Assembly (NCBI GenBank): GCA_002314595.1
Contig: DCGP01000013.1
Coordinates: 1 to 39,293, forward strand
Origin: Clostridiales bacterium UBA1775
Lineage (GTDB): Bacteria > Bacillota > Clostridia > Monoglobales > Firm-18
Length of the DNA stretch: 39,293 bases
Reading direction: 5' to 3'
In this document: in pieces, positions 32,944-39,293 of the stretch
Numbering within the stretch: the stretch's first letter is position 1
Layout: each line of letters begins with the position of its first letter
Program-made: the position numbers and the translations under genes
Notes under the pieces: model-generated
What the model was told of the DNA's origin: nothing
The model's input: only the letters and a program-made list of their open reading frames with translations
The model's database searches: none

Positions 32944-34152
32944 ATGAATACCAAAAAAGAAATGGTAGCAATGTTGCTTGCCGGTGGGCAAGGTAACAGA
33001 CTATACGTATTAACAAATCAAAGGGCAAAGCCTGCAGTACCATTTGGTGGTAAATATAGAATAATAGACTTTACACTTTCAAACTGTGCAAATTCAGGTA
33101 TAGATACAGTTGGTGTACTTACACAGTATAGACCTCTTGAACTAAACGCATATATAGGCAATGGACAACCATGGGACCTTGACAGAATGAATGGTGGTGT
33201 TCATATTTTGCCACCATATACAGGAAGCTCTGCATCTTGGTATAAGGGTACAGCTAACGCAATTTATCAAAATATGAATTTTATCGAACAGTATAATCCA
33301 ACCTATGTTTTGGTGCTATCGGGCGATCATGTATATAAAATGGATTATTCAAGAATGTTAAAATATCATAAGGAAAAGAATGCCGATGCAACCATAGCAG
33401 TAATGAATGTTCCTATAGATGAAGCTTCAAGTTATGGTATAATGAATACAAATGACGACCTTTCAATTTATGAATTTGAAGAAAAGCCACAAGAGCCTAA
33501 GTCAACAAAGGCATCCATGGGCATTTATATTTTCACTTGGGAAAAACTTAAAAAATATCTTATTGAAGATGAAAATAAAGGCGAAAATACATCTAACGAT
33601 TTTGGTAAAAACATTATTCCTTCAATGCTTGCAGATAATCAAAGAATGTTTGCTTATCCCTTTGAAGGTTATTGGAAGGACGTTGGAACAATAGATAATC
33701 TTTGGGAAGCAAATATGGATTTGCTTAATCCAAGTATAGCTCTTGATTTGTGGGACCCACTATGGAGAATTTATTGCAGACACGAATTTGCAACTCCACA
33801 TTACATCGGAACAAATGCTACAATTTCCAATTCTGTTGTTACGGAAGGGTGTAAGGTTGACGGTAAATTAAATTATTCAATATTATTTTCTAATGTAATT
33901 GTTGAGGAAGATTCTAAATTGGATTTTGCAGTTGTTATGAAAAATACTAAAATAGGAAAAGGTGCAAGTATACAGTATGCAATTGTTGCTGATAATGTTA
34001 TTATAGAAGATGGAGCAGTTATTGGTGCAGCACCGGAGGTTTATCGAAATCGTGGGCAGTGGGGTATAGCTGTAATTGGTCAAGGTGCAATAGTAAAATC
34101 AGGTCAAGTAGTTTTACCGGGCGAAATGATTGAACCTAATAGTGGAAGATAG
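32944..34152 (+). CDS. glgC: Glucose-1-phosphate adenylyltransferase catalytic subunit, GlgC
   Basis: Makes ADP-glucose, the glucosyl donor for glycogen synthesis. The 402-residue protein has the nucleotide-binding GGQGNRL (14-20), RAKPAVPFGGKYRIIDF (about 27-43), the metal aspartate in LSGDHVYKMDY, and a C-terminal left-handed beta-helix of hexapeptide-like repeats from about residue 285. ATG 32944 has GGAGGAAAG 4-9 nt upstream; the upstream TTG at 32929 precedes that site and is rejected. It precedes glgD by 12 nt, as in other Firmicutes where GlgC and GlgD form a heterotetramer. Confidence 0.95.
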   Translation: MNTKKEMVAMLLAGGQGNRLYVLTNQRAKPAVPFGGKYRIIDFTLSNCANSGIDTVGVLTQYRPLELNAYIGNGQPWDLDRMNGGVHILPPYTGSSASWYKGTANAIYQNMNFIEQYNPTYVLVLSGDHVYKMDYSRMLKYHKEKNADATIAVMNVPIDEASSYGIMNTNDDLSIYEFEEKPQEPKSTKASMGIYIFTWEKLKKYLIEDENKGENTSNDFGKNIIPSMLADNQRMFAYPFEGYWKDVGTIDNLWEANMDLLNPSIALDLWDPLWRIYCRHEFATPHYIGTNATISNSVVTEGCKVDGKLNYSILFSNVIVEEDSKLDFAVVMKNTKIGKGASIQYAIVADNVIIEDGAVIGAAPEVYRNRGQWGIAVIGQGAIVKSGQVVLPGEMIEPNSGR

Positions 34153-34164
34153 GAGGTAATTTTA

Positions 34165-35274
34165 ATGAATGCTTTTTGTATTTTATTTTCAGACGATAGT
34201 AACAATAACAAAATAAACGGATTGGCAGACGTTAGAACAGTTGCCTCAGTTCCTTTTGCAGGAAGGTATAGGCTGGTTGACTTTATGCTATCTTCGTTAG
34301 TTGGGGCAGGCATTATGGATATTGGCATTGTTACAAATAACAAATATGGCTCATTGATGGACCATGTTGGTTGGGGAAAAGACTGGGATTTAAACAGGAA
34401 AAATGGTGGTATTAAATTTTTAACTCCTTATATTAACGATTCTCAGGATAATTTTGGACGTAATGTCATAGATTCTTTAAACAGCATTAGAGGATATATT
34501 GATAAAACCTTGCCTGAATATTGCTTGCTTTGTGATTCTAACATTGTTTTTAATTCAGATTTTGAGAAATTGTTAGATTTTCATATTAGTAAAAATGCAG
34601 ACATTTCAGTTGTGTATAAGTCGGAAAAACCATCGGCAGGCGACTTGGAAATTATTACATCAGTAGATGGTCAAATTGTTGACACAATGTATTATTCAAA
34701 AGATGTTGATGAAGTTAAAAATGTTTGCATTAATATTGTATTGCTTAAAAAGAAATTACTTATTCATTTAATTGAAAAGGGAATTACTTATGGTTGGTCA
34801 TCAATAAAGAGAGACATAATTGGCAAAGGGTTTAACGAATACAAAATATATGCCTACAAGGTAGATGGCTATACATCGGTAATCAATGATTTAAATAAAT
34901 ATTATGATGCAAATATGGATATGCTAAATGAGAATATCAGAAAAGAATTATTCAATGGCGTTAATCCGGTATTTACAAGAATTAAAGACTCAGTTCCTAC
35001 AATTTACGGGGAAAGATGTTGCATAGAAAACAGTCTTATTGCAGATGGCTGTAACATTAAAGGAAAAGTAGAAAATTGTATAGTGTTTAGAGATGTGAAA
35101 ATAGAAGAAGGGGCAGTTGTTAAGGATTCAATTATTATGCAAAACACAATAATAGATAAAGATGCAAGCTTGTCCTGTGTAATTACAGATAAAGATGTTC
35201 ATATTTCCGATAAAGTAATGCTTGCAGGTACAAAGACAATGCCTTTCATAATAAATAAGGGCAAAACAGTCTAA
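34165..35274 (+). CDS. glgD: ADP-glucose pyrophosphorylase regulatory subunit, GlgD
   Basis: A 369-residue GlgC paralogue. It keeps the fold (SVPFAGRYRLVDF, DHVGWGKDWDLNRKNGG, C-terminal beta-helix) but lacks the glycine-rich nucleotide-binding motif and the conserved pyrophosphorylase lysine region at its N-terminus, which reads MNAFCILFSDDSNNN. It is therefore probably non-catalytic and modulates GlgC, as shown for the Bacillus/Geobacillus pairs. AGGAGG lies about 9 nt before the ATG. A promoter for glgA follows its stop. Confidence 0.92.
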   Translation: MNAFCILFSDDSNNNKINGLADVRTVASVPFAGRYRLVDFMLSSLVGAGIMDIGIVTNNKYGSLMDHVGWGKDWDLNRKNGGIKFLTPYINDSQDNFGRNVIDSLNSIRGYIDKTLPEYCLLCDSNIVFNSDFEKLLDFHISKNADISVVYKSEKPSAGDLEIITSVDGQIVDTMYYSKDVDEVKNVCINIVLLKKKLLIHLIEKGITYGWSSIKRDIIGKGFNEYKIYAYKVDGYTSVINDLNKYYDANMDMLNENIRKELFNGVNPVFTRIKDSVPTIYGERCCIENSLIADGCNIKGKVENCIVFRDVKIEEGAVVKDSIIMQNTIIDKDASLSCVITDKDVHISDKVMLAGTKTMPFIINKGKTV

Positions 35275-35276
35275 TT

Positions 35277-35288
35277 ATTGTGCAATAT
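35277..35288. promoter_or_regulatory. Second copy of the candidate glycogen operator
   Basis: The 12-mer ATTGTGCAATAT, containing ATTG-TG-CAAT, five bases upstream of the glgA -35 box. It is identical to 30935-30946 upstream of glgB. Confidence 0.35.
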
Positions 35289-35293
35289 CAATA

Positions 35294-35323
35294 TTGACAA
35301 AAATGCTTAATTATTTGTAAAAT
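35294..35323 (+). promoter_or_regulatory. Promoter of glgAP
   Basis: TTGACA (35294-35299), an 18-nt spacer and TAAAAT (35318-35323). Transcription would start near 35330, exactly where a 13-bp hairpin begins. Confidence 0.68.
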
Positions 35324-35331
35324 AGTAGTAT

Positions 35332-35363
35332 ATTCAAGGCATAGTTTTTGCTATGCCTTGAAT
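35332..35363 (+). promoter_or_regulatory. 5' leader stem-loop of the glgAP message
   Basis: A perfect 13-bp stem (35332-35344 with 35351-35363) with a 6-nt loop at the predicted 5' end of the transcript. Only TTTA follows, too few T for a good terminator. Likely a 5'-protecting structure or a regulatory element; it could also help to end the glgBCD message. Confidence 0.6.
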
Positions 35364-35387
35364 TTTATAGCGAGGGGTTGAATACAA

Positions 35388-36809
35388 ATGAAGGTTTTGT
35401 TTGCAGCGTCAGAGGCATCACCTTTTATAAAGGTTGGTGGACTTGGTGATGTAATGGGAGGACTACCCAAAGAATTGGTGAAAAAAGGAATAGATGCAAG
35501 GGTGATTATTCCTTTATATTCAGCAATTGGCGATGAAAAACGTAAAGAGCTTAAATATCTTAAAAATTGTTTTGTAAATAATAGTTGGCGCATTAGTTAT
35601 TGTGGTATTTTTACTGCAAAATATGATGGAGTAACCTATTATTTTATAGATAACGAACAATACTTTAAAAGAGATACTGTATATGGTTCTTATGATGACG
35701 GTGAAATTTTTACGTTTTTTTCAAGGGCAGTTTTGGAGGTTTTGCCACAAATTGATTTTTGGCCTGATATTATAAACGTTAATGATTGGCATACAGCAAT
35801 GGTGCCGGTTTATCTAAATCTGTTTTATAGAGACAATGAAAAATACAAAAATATAAAAACTGTATTATCAATTCACAACATAGAGTTTCAAGGAAAATAT
35901 GACCCATACATTTTAGGCAGTTTATTTGGGCTTGATATTTCAAATAAATCACTTATGATGTACGATGGCGATGTTAATGTACTTAAAGGTGGTATTGAAT
36001 CGGTAGATTTAGTTTCAACAGTCAGCAAAAACTATGCTAACGAAATATTATATCCCGAGCATTCATTTGGGCTTCATAATATTTTAAATCCACGACGAAA
36101 TAAGATTCGTGGTATTGTAAATGGCATAGACACATCGTTATTTAATCCGGAAACAGATAAATACATTAAAACAAAATATAATATATCAACTTTACGTAAC
36201 AAAATATACAATAAACGTGCATTACAAAAATCAATGGCGCTTGACGATTCTCACGATGTTCCTGTAATCGGTATGGTTACAAGGCTAACATCACAAAAGG
36301 GATTTGATTTATTTGGTGAAGTTTTAGAACAAATTTCACAGTTGCCCGTCCAAATAATTGTACTTGGAACAGGTGCAAAGGAATATGAAGACTTAATGAG
36401 AAATTGGGAAAATTCTCATCACGATAAGGTTAGAGGAATTATTAAATTTTCAAGTGAGATTGCTTCACAAATTTATGCAGGGGCAGATATGTTTTTGATG
36501 CCCTCAAAGTCAGAACCCTGTGGTTTATCTCAAATGATTGCTATGAGGTACGGAACAGTTCCCATTGTTCATACAGTAGGTGGGCTTGCTGATACAGTGT
36601 GTCCATATAATCCTGATACAAAGGAAGGTACAGGTGTTACTTTCCAAAGCTTTAATTCTTACGATATGCTTAATGCAATTAAACGAGCAGTGGATTTATA
36701 CTACGATAAACCAAACTGGCGTCAGCTTCGTAAAAACGCAATGTCAGTTGATTTTAGTTGGGATAAATCAGCAGACGAATATATAAAAATGTATAATGAA
36801 TTATTATAA
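35388..36809 (+). CDS. glgA: Glycogen synthase (ADP-glucose), GlgA
   Basis: Transfers glucose from ADP-glucose to the growing alpha-1,4-glucan (GT5). The 473-residue protein has the ADP-glucose loop KVGGLGDV (15-22) at the N-terminus. The C-terminal Rossmann half has GMVTRLTSQKGFDL and the acidic active-site segment SEPCGLSQMIAMRYG. The length is typical. The ribosome site GAGGGG lies about 11 nt before ATG. glgP follows by 16 nt. Confidence 0.95.
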   Translation: MKVLFAASEASPFIKVGGLGDVMGGLPKELVKKGIDARVIIPLYSAIGDEKRKELKYLKNCFVNNSWRISYCGIFTAKYDGVTYYFIDNEQYFKRDTVYGSYDDGEIFTFFSRAVLEVLPQIDFWPDIINVNDWHTAMVPVYLNLFYRDNEKYKNIKTVLSIHNIEFQGKYDPYILGSLFGLDISNKSLMMYDGDVNVLKGGIESVDLVSTVSKNYANEILYPEHSFGLHNILNPRRNKIRGIVNGIDTSLFNPETDKYIKTKYNISTLRNKIYNKRALQKSMALDDSHDVPVIGMVTRLTSQKGFDLFGEVLEQISQLPVQIIVLGTGAKEYEDLMRNWENSHHDKVRGIIKFSSEIASQIYAGADMFLMPSKSEPCGLSQMIAMRYGTVPIVHTVGGLADTVCPYNPDTKEGTGVTFQSFNSYDMLNAIKRAVDLYYDKPNWRQLRKNAMSVDFSWDKSADEYIKMYNELL

Positions 36810-36825
36810 TTATTGAGGTGATATT

Positions 36826-39234
36826 GTGGCAAAGGCAAAGTCAAACGATTTTAAAAAGAAAGTTGAAAACTATTTAGAAGTTAATTTTGGTGTAGATATA
36901 TCAAATGCTAACAAACGTCAAGTTTATGAAGCTGTTTTAGGCGCTACAAACCAAATATTAGCAGAAAAGAGATACAAGTTTAATAAAAAGGTAGAGGAAA
37001 AACAAGCAAAGCAAATTTACTATATGTCAATGGAGTTTTTGGTTGGAACGTCATTGCGTAATAACCTTTGGAACTTAGGAATAGAGGAAGATGTTCGTGA
37101 ATTTTTGTTAGATAATGGATACGAAGCAGACGAATTATATGAATTGGAACCTGATGCAGGACTTGGCAATGGTGGCTTAGGACGTCTTGCATCATGCTAT
37201 ATGGATTCTTTAACAACACTTGGATACCCTGCAACAGGCTTTTCTATTAGATATGAATTTGGCATTTTCAAGCAAGTTATTGTTGATGGATGGCAAATGG
37301 AATTTCCTGATGATTGGATAGATATGGGTGGTAACTGGTTAATACCAAGAAACGATGAAGCTGTAGAGGTTAAATTTTTCGGTGAAATCCATGAAAATTG
37401 GACAGATAACGGCTTAACTACCGAACATACAAACTATATTCCGATTACAGCAACACCTTACGATTTGCTTATTTCCGGTTATAACACAGATGCTGTAAAT
37501 TCATTAAGACTTTGGGGTGCAAAAAGTAAATCAGGCTTTGATATGGACTTGTTTGCTCAGGGGCAACATGAAAAAGCATCAGAAAAGGAAGCTATTGCAA
37601 GCTCTATTTCAAAAGTTTTATACCCTGCCGACGATAACTATAATGGTAAATCTTTACGAGTTAAGCAACAATATTTCTTTGTAAGTGCATCATTACAACA
37701 AATTACTAAAAAGCATTATGAAAAATATAAAACATTTGATAACCTTGCAGATAAAGTAGTTATTCATATTAACGATACGCACCCATCACTTTGCGTACCT
37801 GAACTTATGAGAATTTTAATGGACGATTATGGTTATCTTTGGGATAATGCGTGGAAAATTTGTTGTGAAACATTGGCGTATACTAACCATACGGTTATGA
37901 GCGAAGCATTAGAAAAATGGCCGGTAGATTTAATTAAATCTCATTTGCCAAGAATTTATTCAATTATCGAAGAAATCAACAGACGTTTTTGTGCATCAAT
38001 TTATGAAAATTATAGCGAATTTGCCTATGCAATAAACCAAATGTCAATTATTTCCGATGGAATGATTAAAATGGCAAACTTATGTATGGCGTGTTGTTAC
38101 AGTGTAAATGGTGTTTCAAAATTACATTCTGAAATCCTTAAAAATGATACATTTAAAGAGTTTAACAAAGTATTTCCAAACAAACTTACAAATGTAACAA
38201 ATGGTATCGCTCACAGAAGATGGTTGTGTCAATCTAACCCACTTTTACTTGAATTATTAAAAGAAAAAATCGGTGATGGCTTTGAAACTGACCTTTCGCA
38301 AATTTCTAAATTTAATGACTTTGCAGAGGATAAAGAGGTTCTTGCAAAATTAAGAGAAATTAAATATGCAAACAAAAAGCGTCTTGCAGATTATATTGCA
38401 AAGACAAATGGCATCACAGTAAATTGTGATTCTATATTTGATATTCAAGTTAAGAGATTGCATGAATATAAACGACAGCTTTTAAATGTTCTTCATATTA
38501 TTTATATGTACCGTAAAATCAAATTTGAAGGGCTAAAACCACAACCGAAGACCTTTATATTTGCAGCCAAGGCATCAAAGGGTTATGTTATGGCGAAGGA
38601 AATAATCAGAATGATTTGTGCTTTGTCAGATATGATAGAAAAAGACCCTGATGTACGTGATTATATTAAAGTTGTATTTATTGCAGATTACAGAGTTTCA
38701 TTAGCAGAAATTATTATACCTGCTGCAGATATCAGTGAACAAATTTCACAAGCAGGCAAGGAAGCATCAGGAACAGGTAATATGAAGCTTATGATAAATG
38801 GTGCTGTAACCTGTGGAACAATGGATGGTGCAAATGTTGAAATCTATGAATCCGTAGGTGCTGAAAATATCTTTATATTCGGTCTAACAACACCACAGGT
38901 TAATGAACTTTATTCAAAAGGTTATAATCCACGTTGGTATTATGAAAACAACAAAGAACTGCACGATGTTTTAGATTTTATTAAAGATGGTGGAATTAAC
39001 GGCAAAAACTTTAATATGATTTATGATAATCTTATCAATTCTGACCCATATATGTGCCTTGCAGATTTTGCATCATATTGCGAAATCCATAATATGATTG
39101 ATAATGTATATGCAGACAAAGACGCATTTTCAAAAATGTCTCTTAAAAACATTGCCAATGCAGGAATGTTTGCAGCAGATAGAAGTGTTACAGAATATGC
39201 AAATAATATTTGGCATACAAAACCTGTAAAATAA
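36826..39234 (+). CDS. glgP: Glycogen/alpha-glucan phosphorylase, GlgP
   Basis: Releases glucose-1-phosphate from glycogen chains with phosphate and PLP (GT35). The 802-residue length is typical. The N-terminal half has YYMSMEFLVGTSLRNNL and the glycine-rich EPDAGLGNGGLGRLASC segment (about 107-123); the PLP lysine is K654 in SGTGNMKLMINGA, and HEYKRQLLN lies upstream of it. The start is GTG, with GAGGTG 5-8 nt before it; no nearby ATG fits. Synthesis (GlgA) and breakdown (GlgP) are thus on one message. A strong terminator follows. Confidence 0.95.
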   Translation: MAKAKSNDFKKKVENYLEVNFGVDISNANKRQVYEAVLGATNQILAEKRYKFNKKVEEKQAKQIYYMSMEFLVGTSLRNNLWNLGIEEDVREFLLDNGYEADELYELEPDAGLGNGGLGRLASCYMDSLTTLGYPATGFSIRYEFGIFKQVIVDGWQMEFPDDWIDMGGNWLIPRNDEAVEVKFFGEIHENWTDNGLTTEHTNYIPITATPYDLLISGYNTDAVNSLRLWGAKSKSGFDMDLFAQGQHEKASEKEAIASSISKVLYPADDNYNGKSLRVKQQYFFVSASLQQITKKHYEKYKTFDNLADKVVIHINDTHPSLCVPELMRILMDDYGYLWDNAWKICCETLAYTNHTVMSEALEKWPVDLIKSHLPRIYSIIEEINRRFCASIYENYSEFAYAINQMSIISDGMIKMANLCMACCYSVNGVSKLHSEILKNDTFKEFNKVFPNKLTNVTNGIAHRRWLCQSNPLLLELLKEKIGDGFETDLSQISKFNDFAEDKEVLAKLREIKYANKKRLADYIAKTNGITVNCDSIFDIQVKRLHEYKRQLLNVLHIIYMYRKIKFEGLKPQPKTFIFAAKASKGYVMAKEIIRMICALSDMIEKDPDVRDYIKVVFIADYRVSLAEIIIPAADISEQISQAGKEASGTGNMKLMINGAVTCGTMDGANVEIYESVGAENIFIFGLTTPQVNELYSKGYNPRWYYENNKELHDVLDFIKDGGINGKNFNMIYDNLINSDPYMCLADFASYCEIHNMIDNVYADKDAFSKMSLKNIANAGMFAADRSVTEYANNIWHTKPVK

Positions 39235-39237
39235 AAA

Positions 39238-39275
39238 TTAAGAGGTATCCTTATTGGATACCTCTTAATATTTTT
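39238..39275 (+). terminator. Terminator of glgAP
   Basis: A 13-bp perfect stem (39238-39250/39256-39268), loop TTATT, then TATTTTT. Confidence 0.88.
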
Positions 39276-39293
39276 GTATACAGAAAACCACGC

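Noticed and set aside
1..39293. CRISPR array, prophage, transposon, toxin-antitoxin or other defence system
   Set aside because: No repeat-spacer pattern, transposase, integrase, phage gene or recognisable defence gene was seen on either strand. Apart from the left-edge element the window is metabolic and signalling genes.

Overview
The window is AT-rich chromosomal DNA from a low-GC Gram-positive bacterium, most likely an anaerobic member of the Clostridia (Ruminococcaceae/Lachnospiraceae-like, probably gut-associated). This rests on the base composition, on the near-perfect TTGACA-17-TATAAT promoters and strong Shine-Dalgarno sites, and on the gene set: a GlgC/GlgD pair, a purine operon containing formate-tetrahydrofolate ligase, a separate PurO-type IMP cyclohydrolase, GH51 arabinofuranosidase and YitT. 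The species cannot be named from the sequence.

Layout. (1) Positions 1-290 hold no gene but carry a highly structured repeated element: the 3' end of one copy and one complete copy, each ending in a terminator hairpin, with a compensatory base-pair change between the copies. (2) Positions 434-5452 carry a SulP anion transporter, a GH51 arabinofuranosidase diverging from an AraC-type regulator, and a YitT membrane protein. (3) Positions 5497-8587 carry tRNA-Leu(UAA) on the minus strand, then a dGTPase-like HD phosphohydrolase, a rhamnulokinase and a 48-residue EF-hand-like protein. (4) Positions 8621-22976 are one long purine operon: promoter, ZTP (pfl) riboswitch with an overlapping terminator, then purE-purC-purF-purM-purN-purO-purH(transformylase only)-glyA-purD-purL-fhs and a terminator. 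(5) Positions 23021-28506 carry a metallophosphoesterase, a CDP-alcohol phosphatidyltransferase, and a signalling cluster: a SpoT/MESH1-type HD hydrolase, a STAS domain fused to an aminoglycoside-phosphotransferase-like kinase, an RsbW-like ATPase and an RsbV-like STAS protein. A DAACS transporter follows. (6) Positions 28496-39275 are a glycogen locus: a cytosolic GH13 enzyme and a YkgJ-like cysteine-cluster protein on the minus strand, and glgB-glgC-glgD then glgA-glgP on the plus strand.

How the genes work together. The purine operon covers the steps from PRPP to IMP except PurK and PurB. It also encodes two enzymes that supply the one-carbon units used by PurN and PurH (GlyA and Fhs). ZTP signals a shortage of 10-formyl-THF, so control by a ZTP riboswitch fits this gene content. 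The glycogen locus makes ADP-glucose (GlgC/D), elongates (GlgA), branches (GlgB) and degrades (GlgP, GH13) the polymer; its two plus-strand promoters share a small inverted repeat.

Most worth a second look: the structured tandem element at the left edge (with a possible inverted partner at the right edge), the STAS-kinase fusion inside a partner-switching cluster, a PurF lacking the N-terminal catalytic cysteine, and the tiny EF-hand protein. No transposase, CRISPR array, phage gene or rRNA was seen.
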